NCBI GenBank assembly: GCA_013298815.1
Contig: JAAFJF010000001.1
Coordinates: 224,869-288,868 of the forward strand
Reading direction: 5' to 3'
Length of the DNA stretch: 64,000 nucleotides
DNA from: Polaromonas sp.
GTDB lineage: Bacteria > Pseudomonadota > Gammaproteobacteria > Burkholderiales > Burkholderiaceae_C
The translations under genes and the position numbers were made by a program. Shown here piece after piece: positions 8,218-16,614 of the stretch; the first letter of the stretch is position 1, and every line of letters begins with the position of its first letter. The notes under the pieces are model-generated. The model was not told where the DNA came from and did no database searches. It saw only the letters and a program-made list of their open reading frames with translations.

Positions 8218-9752
8218 GCTTGCCCCGCAATCATGGCGTAAACAGCTTGGTCGCTTGTTCCGCCTGGCAGCTCGCCGACCTTAGCTCGATCGCGCAACAC
8301 CACTATCCGGTCTGATACGCGAACCACTTCGTCCATCTCTGAGGAGATAAACAATACGGCCATACCTTGTTTCGCTAAAGTCATTATTTCGTTCATGATT
8401 TCTTGTTTTGCAGCGACGTCGATGCCGCGTGTTGGTTCGTCTAATATCAACAAGCTGGGCTGAGTAGCCAGCCAGCGTGCTAACACCGCCTTTTGTTGGT
8501 TGCCGCCAGAGAGTTGACCGATAGGCGTATTGACGTCGGCAGTCTTGATGCCCAACGCTTTGACATAACCGTCAGCTAATGTGGTTTGTTGAATCCGACC
8601 TATAGCTGGCCAAAGACCGAGGCGTGCTTGAAGAGCCAAAGCGATGTTTTCGCGAACAGATAGCTCCGCAATGATGCCCTCAGCCTTGCGATCCTCAGGG
8701 CAGAGAGCAAGTCCCAGCCGGATAGCGGTTGATGGCGAATCTAAACGCACAGATTTACCATTTATAGAGATCTCGCCCGCATCACTTCGGTCCAGACCAA
8801 AGAGCAGGCGCGCTAATTCAGTACGACCCGAACCTAGCAATCCTCCCAAACCTACCACTTCGCCCCTGCGTATGGTGAAGTCAATGGCCTTCACATGGCC
8901 ACGGCGGTTCAGGGCTTTGGTCGCTAGCCATACAGCGGGCTGCTCACCAGCTTTGTCATGTGCTGCGGAAGTGCTCGGCGACGTAGCTATTTCTCGCCCC
9001 ACCATGGCAGCAATCAATGCGTTATGACCCAGCTCTGCAACAGGATACTCCCCTACCAGCTCGCCATTGCGCAAGACGGTGATGCGGTCGCATAGGGCGT
9101 AAACTTGGTCTAGAAAGTGGGTGACAAACAAAATCGCCATGCCTTGATCGCGCAATTGACGCAAAACGCCGTACAGGCGCTCCACCTCTTCATCGTCTAG
9201 GCTCGATGTAGGTTCATCCAAAATCAAAACTTGTGCGGAAATGCTCAAACCGCGTGCAATCGCCACCATTTGCTGCACAGCGACAGAGTAGCTAGACAAA
9301 GTCTGCGTGACATCAATGTTCAGATTCAGGCGAGTTAGCAATTCCCGTGATTCGCGGTACATGCGAGCCCAATCGATAGCCCAAGCGCCGGCCATGCCCT
9401 TACGCGGGTAACGACCAGCAAAAATATTTTCAGCAACCGACAAGTTGGGGCAAAGATTAACCTCTTGGTAAACGGTGCTGATACCTAGTTCCTGTGCTTC
9501 TAACGGAGACGCTGCGCGAATGGATTGACCGTTCAGGCGCATATCGCCATGATCGGCGGGAAAAACACCCGTTAAAACCTTGATTAGCGTAGATTTGCCA
9601 GCACCGTTTTGCCCCATGAGCGCGTGTACTTCACCCGCGAAAAGGCGCAGGTTCACCTCAGAGAGCGCACGCACACTGCTAAATTGCTTGGTCACACCCG
9701 AGAGTTCCAGCACTGGTGCAGCGGCGCTAGGTGCTTTTATTGTGTTTGTCAT
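8214..9752 (-). CDS. ytfR: Sugar ABC transporter ATP-binding protein, YtfR type
   Basis: This is a tandem two-domain sugar ATPase of 512 residues. The N-terminal domain has Walker A GQNGAGKST, a degenerate signature SYSVAVQQMVAIARG and Walker B LILDEPTSSLD. The C-terminal domain has a degenerate P-loop (GLLGSGRTE), a good signature LSGGNQQKAVLARWL and LLILDEPTRGID. That asymmetry is normal for RbsA/YtfR proteins. I place the start at 9752 (MTNTIKAPS): an in-frame ATG at 9797 lies inside a terminator hairpin and would add 15 non-conserved residues. Confidence 0.88.
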   Translation of the reverse strand: MTNTIKAPSAAAPVLELSGVTKQFSSVRALSEVNLRLFAGEVHALMGQNGAGKSTLIKVLTGVFPADHGDMRLNGQSIRAASPLEAQELGISTVYQEVNLCPNLSVAENIFAGRYPRKGMAGAWAIDWARMYRESRELLTRLNLNIDVTQTLSSYSVAVQQMVAIARGLSISAQVLILDEPTSSLDDEEVERLYGVLRQLRDQGMAILFVTHFLDQVYALCDRITVLRNGELVGEYPVAELGHNALIAAMVGREIATSPSTSAAHDKAGEQPAVWLATKALNRRGHVKAIDFTIRRGEVVGLGGLLGSGRTELARLLFGLDRSDAGEISINGKSVRLDSPSTAIRLGLALCPEDRKAEGIIAELSVRENIALALQARLGLWPAIGRIQQTTLADGYVKALGIKTADVNTPIGQLSGGNQQKAVLARWLATQPSLLILDEPTRGIDVAAKQEIMNEIMTLAKQGMAVLFISSEMDEVVRVSDRIVVLRDRAKVGELPGGTSDQAVYAMIAGQA

Positions 9753-9772
9753 AACGTCGTGTAGCGTCGTAT

Positions 9773-9802
9773 AAAAAAGGCCTGCAGCCGAAGCCACAGG
9801 CC
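9773..9802 (-). terminator. UUCG-tetraloop hairpin with U-tract between ytfQ and ytfR
   Basis: On the minus strand GGCCTGTGGC and GCTGCAGGCC form a 10-bp stem (two wobble pairs) closed by a TTCG tetraloop and followed by six T residues. This is a textbook intrinsic-terminator shape placed inside the operon, likely giving a high ratio of binding protein to membrane components. Confidence 0.82.
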
Positions 9803-9843
9803 GAAACTATTTTTAAAAAATAGTATGGAGATAAATTTAGAGA

Positions 9844-10824
9844 TCAGTACTGACGGCTTGGAAACTCTTTTGCTGCAGTTTCCATGGGGTAGACACCGTC
9901 TTTGCCGATGATTCTGCGGGGCACAGTTTTGCCAGCTGCGATGTCTTTGGCGGTGGACATCACCAGAGGGCCAAGCAAAGGGCTGCATTCGACGCTAACA
10001 TTCAGTTTGCCTGCGATCATTGCCTCAAAAGCACCCTTTACACCGTCAACAGATATCACCAAAATATCTTTGGCTGGCTTTAAACCTGCTTCTTCAATGG
10101 CTTGGATAGCGCCAATGGCCATGTCATCATTGTGTGCATACAGCACATTGATTTTTTTGCCTTCAGCTTTTAAGAAGGCTTCCATGACTTCTTTGCCCTT
10201 AGCGCGGGTGAAATCGCCTGTTTGTGAACGGATGATTTTGATGCTGGCATTACCCTTGATGGCGGTTTCAAATCCTTTTTTGCGGTCAATAGCTGGCGCT
10301 GAGCCCACAGTGCCTTGCAGCTCAACCACGTTGATGTCGCCTTTCAGTGTTTTTGCCTTCTCTACCAGCCATTGGCCAGCCATTTCGCCTTGTTTTACGA
10401 AGTCAAAGCCAATATGTGTGGCGTACAGGGATGTGTCTTTAGAGTCGACTGAGCGATCCATCAAAATCAAAGGAATCTTCGCATCTTTGACTTCTTTCAG
10501 CACAGTATCCCATCCAGATTCCACAACCGGCGTCAGCGCAATCACGTCCACCTTTTGGGCGATGAAAGAGCGCAAAGCCTTGATTTGATTTTCCTGTTTT
10601 TGCTGCGCATCGGAAAACTTCAACTCAATGCCTGCCGCAGCAGCGGCAGTTTTCATGGAATTGGTGTTGGCAGTGCGCCACTCACTCTCAGCGCCAATCT
10701 GACTAAAACCCACCACAATTTTCTTTTGCGCCAAAGCGCTCATCGGGATAGCCAGGCTGACGCTCGCCACTGCTGCGCCAGCAATAAGCGTACGACGCGT
10801 GAGTTTGTTAGTTGTAAGTTTCAT
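9844..10824 (-). CDS. ytfQ: Periplasmic sugar-binding protein, YtfQ type
   Basis: This 326-residue type I periplasmic-binding protein contains VVGFSQIGAESEWRTANT and NDDMAIGAIQAIEEAG, segments typical of YtfQ (galactofuranose/galactose binding). The export signal spans residues 1-32 (LTRRTLIAG core, ALA cleavage site) and its paired Arg residues resemble a Tat signal. GAGGAG seven bases upstream fixes the start at ATG 10824 rather than the TTG at 10839. It is first in the ytfQ-ytfR-ytfT-yjfF operon and divergent from dgoK. Confidence 0.88.
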   Translation of the reverse strand: MKLTTNKLTRRTLIAGAAVASVSLAIPMSALAQKKIVVGFSQIGAESEWRTANTNSMKTAAAAAGIELKFSDAQQKQENQIKALRSFIAQKVDVIALTPVVESGWDTVLKEVKDAKIPLILMDRSVDSKDTSLYATHIGFDFVKQGEMAGQWLVEKAKTLKGDINVVELQGTVGSAPAIDRKKGFETAIKGNASIKIIRSQTGDFTRAKGKEVMEAFLKAEGKKINVLYAHNDDMAIGAIQAIEEAGLKPAKDILVISVDGVKGAFEAMIAGKLNVSVECSPLLGPLVMSTAKDIAAGKTVPRRIIGKDGVYPMETAAKEFPSRQY

Positions 10825-11264
10825 AAAAAATCTCCTCAAATAAGTAGTAAGTTGTTGTAGAAAGAAGTTATTTCGCGGGTGAAAAAATGGGTAACCGCCC
10901 GCGCCCAGTTACTCAATAGCGATATCAGCTCGTAAACTTTGGAGTACTTACCATCATCACATCGGAACGAATCTTACGGTTCAAATACATATCTAACTAA
11001 TATATTTTTTACAGTTTTTGATGTTTAAATTTGAATCAATGTAAACCCTAGTTGTTTCACATAATTCAGGGTTGTAAGAACCAAATCACAAGCTATTTTG
11101 ATGTTATTTGGTTAATAAATAATATATTGCAAATTAAATATGTATTTATATAAAATATTGTGTTTTTTGCAATCAATATACTTTTCATGTATTTTTGAGC
11201 TTCTTGTGCGCTGCCAAATAGCCATTAAGCTAAAGGAATAAACAAACTAACTTGCTCATTTTTA
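10825..11264. promoter_or_regulatory. 440-bp AT-rich divergent control region (ytfQ / dgoK)
   Basis: No ORF is supported here. The region is markedly AT-rich and contains several dyads: AACCAAAT (11079-11086) with ATTTGGTT (11106-11113), spacer 19 bp; AACCCT (11044-11049) with AGGGTT (11068-11073); and ATTGCAAA (11126-11133) with TTTGCAAT (11166-11173). It must hold the promoters of the importer operon and of dgoK-dgoA, and probably their operators. Confidence 0.5.
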
Positions 11265-12218
11265 ATGCCACTTGCTTTTGAATACAAAACACTGCCCTTT
11301 ATTGCTGTCGATTGGGGCACATCGTCTTTCCGTGCGGCTCTGATGACGCCTGACGGCATTGTTTTGGACGAGCTAACCTCGCAGCGGGGCATTTTGGGTT
11401 TCAGGCCTGATGAGTTCGTGCCGTATTTGCTCGCCACTTGCGAACGCTTTATAAAGAATGAGGTTGTAGCGGGTGGCAAGCTGTTTTTGCTATCTGGCAT
11501 GGTTGGCAGCAAAAACGGCCTGCTAGAAGTGCCGTACTGCCCCTGTCCCGCCACAGCGTCTGACATCGCCGCCGCGCTCGGCTGGGTTGATACGGGTGAT
11601 GCTGACCTCAACATCGCTATCGTGCCCGGCGTACGAAATGGTTTCGACGACGTCATGCGCGGTGAAGAAACCCAAGTTTTCGGCGCAGCCGCCGTGCTCG
11701 GTGTGCATGACGCCACCTTGGTGCTACCCGGCACGCACAGCAAATGGGTGCAGCTTGCGGGCGGCGCAATCACCCAATTCAACACCTTCATGACCGGCGA
11801 GTTTTACGCGCTGCTGGCGCAGCACTCCATTTTGGCCAAAAGTTTGCCCGATGTGGGTGAAAAACCAGCAAGTTTAGACAAATCTACCTTCCTGCAAGGC
11901 ATAGACCGCGCCCAAAAAAGCAGCGTATCTGGTCAGAGCCTGCTGGGCAACGCCTTCAGCACCCGCGTCAAGTCGCTGTTCAACGAGCTGCAGCCCGCGC
12001 AAGCCGCCAGTTATTTGTCCGGCTTGGTCATCGGTGACGAGCTGGCCGCCATGCGTTTGCAAACCGGTAGCCAAGTCATCGTCATCGGCTCGCCTACCTT
12101 GTGCGAGCGCTACAACCTCGCTCTCAGTCACCTAGGCGTGCAGACCCGCGCCCTTGGCAACCAAGCCGCCTGGGCGGGGCTGCACAGTATTTATAGTCAA
12201 ATTTCAACATCTGCCTGA
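11265..12218 (+). CDS. dgoK: 2-dehydro-3-deoxygalactonokinase
   Basis: This 317-residue DgoK-family sugar-acid kinase phosphorylates 2-keto-3-deoxygalactonate at C6 with ATP. The N-terminal IAVDWGTSSFRAAL is the family phosphate-binding motif. LSGMVGSKNG, LPGTHSKWV and FMTGEFYALL are further family blocks. It lies just upstream of the aldolase dgoA, with which it completes the De Ley-Doudoroff route of galactose. No good ribosome site is visible before the ATG, so the start is less certain than the identity. Confidence 0.9.
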   Translation: MPLAFEYKTLPFIAVDWGTSSFRAALMTPDGIVLDELTSQRGILGFRPDEFVPYLLATCERFIKNEVVAGGKLFLLSGMVGSKNGLLEVPYCPCPATASDIAAALGWVDTGDADLNIAIVPGVRNGFDDVMRGEETQVFGAAAVLGVHDATLVLPGTHSKWVQLAGGAITQFNTFMTGEFYALLAQHSILAKSLPDVGEKPASLDKSTFLQGIDRAQKSSVSGQSLLGNAFSTRVKSLFNELQPAQAASYLSGLVIGDELAAMRLQTGSQVIVIGSPTLCERYNLALSHLGVQTRALGNQAAWAGLHSIYSQISTSA

Positions 12219-12225
12219 TTGCAAT

Positions 12226-12891
12226 ATGCATATGACCAACTTAAGCACGCACAACATGCAAAACACCAGCCACACTCCAGCTGCTTCGACTTTGCGCCGC
12301 CACTTAGCAGACTGCAAGCTGGTCGCCATCTTGCGCGGCCTAACCCCTGCTGAGGCACAGCCTGTAGGCGACGTGCTGTGGCAGGCCGGTTTTCGCATCA
12401 TTGAAGTACCGCTGAATTCGCCTTCGCCGTTGGAAAGCATTCAGATCTTGCGCCAATCACTGCCCCATGCGCTGGTGGGTGCTGGCACGGTGATGTCTGT
12501 AGCAGACGTACACGCCGTCTACGATGTAGGTGGCCGACTCATCGTCTCGCCTAATTGCAATGTTGAGGTGATTCGCGCAGCGGTCGGCCTAGGCATGGTT
12601 TGCCTGCCCGGCGTCGTCACTCCCACAGAAGCTTTCGCCGCGCTAGACGCCGGCGCGCAAGGCCTGAAGTTCTTCCCCGCCGACCTAGTCCCCCCCAGCG
12701 CCGTCAAAGCCATGCGCGCCGTGCTCCCTGCCGATTGCCTGCTCATCCCCGTAGGCGGTATCACCCCCGCCAACATGCCCGCCTACCTGCAAGCCGGCGC
12801 GAGTGGTTTTGGCATGGGCTCAAACCTGTACACAGTGGGTAAATCGTTAGATGCGATACGTCAATCTGCTATTGAATTAATAGCTGCTTAG
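12226..12891 (+). CDS. dgoA: 2-dehydro-3-deoxy-6-phosphogalactonate aldolase
   Basis: This KDPG/KDPGal-family class I aldolase of about 221 residues splits KDPGal into pyruvate and glyceraldehyde-3-phosphate. Visible family features are the general-base Glu in RIIEVPLNSP, the GAGTVM block, the Schiff-base Lys in GLKFFPAD and a phosphate-binding IPVGGITPANM. The start is uncertain: ATG 12226, 12232 and 12256 are in frame. An upstream ATG at 12154 would overlap dgoK by 65 bp and is unlikely. Its last residues (AIELIAA) and its TAG stop are encoded by an interspersed repeat. Confidence 0.87.
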   Translation: MHMTNLSTHNMQNTSHTPAASTLRRHLADCKLVAILRGLTPAEAQPVGDVLWQAGFRIIEVPLNSPSPLESIQILRQSLPHALVGAGTVMSVADVHAVYDVGGRLIVSPNCNVEVIRAAVGLGMVCLPGVVTPTEAFAALDAGAQGLKFFPADLVPPSAVKAMRAVLPADCLLIPVGGITPANMPAYLQAGASGFGMGSNLYTVGKSLDAIRQSAIELIAA

Positions 12892-12921
12892 GCAGTGAAT
12901 ACGCCGGATAGAGGCGTATTT
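12868..12921 (+). repeat. Interspersed repeat, copy A (most complete)
   Basis: The copy has two hairpins: GCTATT/AATAGC around GAATT, and AATACGCC/GGCGTATT around a 7-nt loop, joined by TGCTTAGGCAGTG. It starts inside dgoA, gives the dgoA stop codon (12889-12891), and the second hairpin would be transcribed just after it. It is the reference copy for the family described in this annotation. Confidence 0.8.
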
Positions 12922-13049
12922 GAGGGGTAAAAGCGGGTTTTGAGTGAGTTTTAGATGAAAAGTTAGGTTTTTGGGCTATATTTGCGAGCAAGATGATCTG
13001 CAAGCGTGGTGCAGCAGCCTCTCCTTATAACCGGTAAAGGCCCCAACAA

Positions 13050-13523
13050 ATGATCCGAAACGAACGCCTCACCGCCCAGCTAGATGGCGACTTTGTCGTC
13101 TTCCTCATCGGCATGCGCATCAACAGCCCGCTAAAAATTCACAAGTGGCTACCCGTCGTCAGCGCCATGCCCCGCATGATTAACGAGCTCTACCGCCACC
13201 CCGAGCTAGGCTTCATCCACGCCGAGTCGTGGTTCTCCCGCACTACTATCATGGTTCAATACTGGCGCTCCATGGATCAATTGCTCGCCTACGCAAAAAA
13301 CAAAAACTCAGAGCACCTACCAGCGTGGCGAGCTTTCAACAAATCCATAGGCACAGATGGCTCAGTAGGCATCTGGCACGAAACCTACGCCGTCTCAAAA
13401 GGCAACTACGAAAACGTGTACGTCAACATGCCAGAGTTCGGACTTGGCAAGGCGGGGACTTTGGAAGCAGCTTCGGGCGGGAGGCAGTCTGCTGCAGGCA
13501 GGTTGAAGGTTGGGAAAGAGTAA
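13050..13523 (+). CDS. DUF4188 family protein (monooxygenase-like)
   Basis: This 157-residue cytoplasmic protein matches the DUF4188 family as I recall it: an FVVFLIGMRINSPLKIHKW opening, WFSRTTIMVQYWRSMDQLLAYA in the middle and WHETYAVSKGNYENVYVNMP near the end. The fold is expected to be a ferredoxin-like antibiotic-monooxygenase type. The last 25 residues are low-complexity and probably variable. AAGG lies about 10 bp before the ATG. It is a lone gene, convergent with the semialdehyde dehydrogenase. Function is unknown. Confidence 0.75.
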   Translation: MIRNERLTAQLDGDFVVFLIGMRINSPLKIHKWLPVVSAMPRMINELYRHPELGFIHAESWFSRTTIMVQYWRSMDQLLAYAKNKNSEHLPAWRAFNKSIGTDGSVGIWHETYAVSKGNYENVYVNMPEFGLGKAGTLEAASGGRQSAAGRLKVGKE

Positions 13524-13544
13524 AAATCAACCTAAAAACTATGA

Positions 13545-13600
13545 AAATATGCCATTAGCCGGCGTATTTATTGCCTAAGTAGCTATGAAAATAATAGTAT
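13545..13600 (-). repeat. Interspersed repeat, copy B
   Basis: Reverse-oriented copy with the TTGCCTAAGTAGCTATGAAAA core and a degenerate second hairpin (GCCGGCGTATTT side kept). It lies in the convergent spacer between the DUF4188 gene and the dioxovalerate dehydrogenase gene. Confidence 0.7.
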
Positions 13601-13673
13601 AAACGCTAAAAATTTCATGCAAGACTTCGCACCGTAGTAGCTCAACTTAGCGGCAAACCATCAAATGAAGGCT

Positions 13674-13703
13674 CCCGCTTTCGCCCGGCGGGGCGAGAGC
13701 GGG
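13674..13703. terminator. GC-rich 13-bp hairpin in convergent spacer
   Basis: CCCGCTTTCGCCC (13674-13686) pairs with GGGCGAGAGCGGG (13691-13703) over 13 bp with one wobble pair, around a GGCG loop. It lies 56 bp past the stop of the minus-strand dehydrogenase and 151 bp past the DUF4188 gene. It lacks a U-tract but is very stable and may act as a bidirectional terminator. Confidence 0.5.
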
Positions 13704-13758
13704 CGGGGGGTGAGAGTGGGGGGAACCAACCAGCCCACGCAGTGAATCACATCAAATA

Positions 13759-15207
13759 CTAAACACTCGTCATCGCCACCGTCTTCGTATTCAAATACGA
13801 ATCCAGCGCCTCTGGCCCACCCTCAGAGCCATAGCCTGAATCCTTCACCCCGCCAAAAGGCAACTCCGCCCACGGCATCGCGGGTTGGTTGATCCAGAGC
13901 ATGCCAGTTTGCACTTGGGCGCTTAGCTGGTGTGCGTTCTTGATGCTGCTGGTGAACGCGTAGGCTGAGAGGCCGAAGGGCAGGCGATTGGCTTCTGCTA
14001 TGGCTTCGTCTAAGTTTTTCACGCTGCGCAGCGCAGCCATGGGGCCGAAGGGCTCTAGGTTGAAGACGTCGCTGTCTAAAGGCGCGTCCAAAATCAAGGT
14101 CGGGGTGAAGAAGTTGCCAGTGCTGCCAATGCGCTCACCGCCGGTGGCGACGGTTGCACCGCGCTTGATGGCGTCTTCGGTCAGCTGCTGCATGGCGGTG
14201 ACGCGGCGGGCATTCGCCATGGGGCCCATGGTGTTGGCGGCGTCTAGGCCGGAGCCGACCTTCATTTTCTCGGTGTAAGCCAAGAAGCCAGCGACGAATT
14301 CTTCACGCACGGCCTCATCCACCAAAAAGCGCGTGGGGGAAATACACACTTGGCCTGCGTTGCGGAACTTGAAGGCTGTAATCATCTTGATCGCGTGTGG
14401 CACGTTCGCATCTGCAGCCACAATCACCGGTGCGTGGCCGCCCAGCTCCATGGTGGCGCGTTTCATGTGTTTGCCGGCGAGGGCGGCGAGTTGTTTGCCC
14501 ACGGGCGTGGAGCCGGTGAAGGTGATTTTGCGGATGGTCGGGTGCGGAATCAGGTAGTTGCTGATCTCGGCGGGGTCGCCATAGACCAAGCCAATCACGC
14601 CTGCGGGCACGCCTGCATCGACAAAAGCGCGGATCAACTCAGCTGGCGAGGCGGGGGTTTCTTCAGGTGCTTTGACGATGATGGAGCAACCCGTCGTCAA
14701 CGCAGCGCAGAGTTTGCGGACGATTTGGTTGATGGGGAAGTTCCACGGCGTGAAGGCCGCGACCGGGCCGACTGGCTCTTTCAGCACCATTTGCTGCACA
14801 TTGGCCATGCGCGGCGGCACGATGCGGCCATAGACGCGGCGGCCTTCTTCGGCAAACCACTCGATGATGTCGGCCGACATGCCGATCTCGCCTTTGGCCT
14901 CAATCAGCGGTTTGCCTTGCTCTAAGGTCATCAATTCGGCGATGCCAGCAGCACGTTCGCGCAGCAAGCCAGCGGCAACGCGCATGATCTCGCTGCGTTT
15001 GACGGCGGGGGTGTTTTTCCAGATGTCAAAGCCTTTGGCGGTAGCGGCCAGCGCGTCATCCAAATCCGCAATCGTTGCGTGCGCTACGCTGCCAATCACC
15101 TCGCCCGTTGCCGGGTTGTGGACCGGAATGACGGCTGCGCCACGCGCGGCGCGCCATTCGTTGTTGATCATGAGTTGGACGTGGGGGTAGGCGCTGGTGG
15201 TTGTCAT
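13759..15207 (-). CDS. 2,5-dioxovalerate (alpha-ketoglutarate semialdehyde) dehydrogenase
   Basis: This 482-residue NAD(P)-dependent aldehyde dehydrogenase carries [11 protein letters not shown], the glycine loop FTGSTPVGK, the catalytic Glu in [11 protein letters not shown] and the catalytic Cys in [12 protein letters not shown]. Length and sequence style fit the succinate-semialdehyde/alpha-KGSA dehydrogenase group. In oxidative pentose or sugar-acid pathways this enzyme makes 2-oxoglutarate, which suits the neighbouring arabinonate-type dehydratase. A succinate-semialdehyde dehydrogenase role cannot be excluded. It is a single gene, divergent from the M14 peptidase. Confidence 0.78.
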   Translation of the reverse strand: MTTTSAYPHVQLMINNEWRAARGAAVIPVHNPATGEVIGSVAHATIADLDDALAATAKGFDIWKNTPAVKRSEIMRVAAGLLRERAAGIAELMTLEQGKPLIEAKGEIGMSADIIEWFAEEGRRVYGRIVPPRMANVQQMVLKEPVGPVAAFTPWNFPINQIVRKLCAALTTGCSIIVKAPEETPASPAELIRAFVDAGVPAGVIGLVYGDPAEISNYLIPHPTIRKITFTGSTPVGKQLAALAGKHMKRATMELGGHAPVIVAADANVPHAIKMITAFKFRNAGQVCISPTRFLVDEAVREEFVAGFLAYTEKMKVGSGLDAANTMGPMANARRVTAMQQLTEDAIKRGATVATGGERIGSTGNFFTPTLILDAPLDSDVFNLEPFGPMAALRSVKNLDEAIAEANRLPFGLSAYAFTSSIKNAHQLSAQVQTGMLWINQPAMPWAELPFGGVKDSGYGSEGGPEALDSYLNTKTVAMTSV

Positions 15208-15391
15208 GTGTTTGAAAGAGTGTGAGAGTTAAAAAGAGGCGTTAAAAAGGGAGTTCGATAGCAAAACAGCTATCTTACGACGAACCCCCACTTTGTGCAG
15301 GCTTCCAAGTCGCAAATGGGTCTGAAAAATCTTCTTTTTGACTATACTGAGATAGCAAAAAATAGATAGTTCATTTATCTCTAACCTACGC

Positions 15392-16561
15392 ATGAACACC
15401 TCAAAACAAGCCAACATCAGCATTTCCACGCATTTCGATTCGGGAGCGATAGAGGTCGTCAGCCTTGCCAACCCGCAGGACATCCAGTTGAATATCCGAG
15501 CCGATCAGGGTGTGAACGGTGCGGCTGAGTTTGCCCAGTGGTTTCACTTTCGGCTACAAGGCGCGGCGGGTGTGCCGGTCAAGCTCCGGTTTTTGAATGC
15601 GGCGCAATGTGCGTATCCCAAAGGCTGGGAGGGCTACCGCGTCGTCGCCAGTTATGACCGCCAGCTGTGGTTTCGCATCGACACCCAGTTTGATGGGCAG
15701 ATTATGACTGCGACGATCACGCCTGACACCAACAGCATCTATTTCGCCTATTTCGAGCCGTATTCCTACGAGCGACACCTCGATTTGCTGGGTTCAGCAG
15801 CGGAATCTGAGCATGTTCAAAGCGAGTTTTTGGGCCACACCGTCGATGAACGCGACATGAACGTGCTGCACATCACCGATGCGTCCTCTGCCGTTGAAAA
15901 CAAAAAGAACATCTGGCTCATCGCCCGCCAGCACCCCGGCGAGACCATGGCCGAGTGGTTTGTGGAAGGCTTTTTGGAGCGCCTGCTGGATGTTGACGAC
16001 CCCGTCAGCCGCGTGCTGCTGGCGAAATGCGTGTTCCACGTCGTTCCCAACATGAATCCTGATGGCTCGGTGCGTGGCAACCTGCGCACCAACGCGGCGG
16101 GTGCGAATCTGAACCGCGAATGGCAAGCCCCCACGATGGAACGGTCGCCCGAAGTGTTTTTAGTACGCCAAAACATGCTGGAAACCGGTGTTGACCTGTG
16201 TCTAGACGCACATGGTGATGAGGGCCTGCCGTACAACTTTGTCGCCGGCTCAGAGGGCAACCCAGGCTACACAGACAAGATCGAACAACTAGAAAATGCC
16301 TTCAAAGCAGCCTGGCTAGCCGCCAGCCCAGACTTTCAAACCGAGCAAGGCTATGGCAAAACGGCCAAGGGAACAGCCAACCAAACCCTAGCCACGAATT
16401 GGATTGCCCAGCAGTTCGGCTGCCTAGCCTTCACCATAGAAATGCCGTTCAAAGACAATGCGAATCTGCCCGATGCCGGTGTGGGCTGGAGTGGTGAGCG
16501 CTCTAAAAAGTTAGGTGCAAGTGCATTGTTAGCTGTATTATCAGTGATAAATGAACTGTAG
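15392..16561 (+). CDS. M14-family zinc carboxypeptidase (cytosolic CCP6-like)
   Basis: This 389-residue protein has an N-terminal beta-sandwich domain (about 1-130) followed by an M14 catalytic domain. The zinc ligands are visible as RQHPGETMAEW (H..E) and LDAHGDE (second His). NMNPDG, NLNREW and the general-base Glu in TIEMPFKD are also present. This is the arrangement of bacterial relatives of cytosolic carboxypeptidases. There is no signal peptide, so the enzyme should be cytoplasmic. The peptide substrate is unknown. It is convergent with the LuxR-type gene. Confidence 0.82.
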   Translation: MNTSKQANISISTHFDSGAIEVVSLANPQDIQLNIRADQGVNGAAEFAQWFHFRLQGAAGVPVKLRFLNAAQCAYPKGWEGYRVVASYDRQLWFRIDTQFDGQIMTATITPDTNSIYFAYFEPYSYERHLDLLGSAAESEHVQSEFLGHTVDERDMNVLHITDASSAVENKKNIWLIARQHPGETMAEWFVEGFLERLLDVDDPVSRVLLAKCVFHVVPNMNPDGSVRGNLRTNAAGANLNREWQAPTMERSPEVFLVRQNMLETGVDLCLDAHGDEGLPYNFVAGSEGNPGYTDKIEQLENAFKAAWLAASPDFQTEQGYGKTAKGTANQTLATNWIAQQFGCLAFTIEMPFKDNANLPDAGVGWSGERSKKLGASALLAVLSVINEL

Positions 16562-16603
16562 CCGCTGTAATTACTGCCTAAGAAGCTATTAATAATATAG
16601 CAA
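16561..16603 (-). repeat. Interspersed repeat, copy C (short)
   Basis: Reverse-oriented copy with TACTGCCTAAGAAGCTATTAA and ATATAGCAAA; the second hairpin is almost lost. It fills the convergent gap between the M14 peptidase and the LuxR-type gene. Confidence 0.6.
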
Positions 16604-16614
16604 ACAGATTTAAT

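Noticed and set aside
9753..9797. Longer start for ytfR at 9797
   Set aside because: The ATG lies inside the UUCG terminator hairpin and adds residues not seen in the family.
9902..10588. Plus-strand ORF of 228 codons opposite ytfQ
   Set aside because: Shadow of a clearly identified binding-protein gene; no ribosome site or family resemblance.
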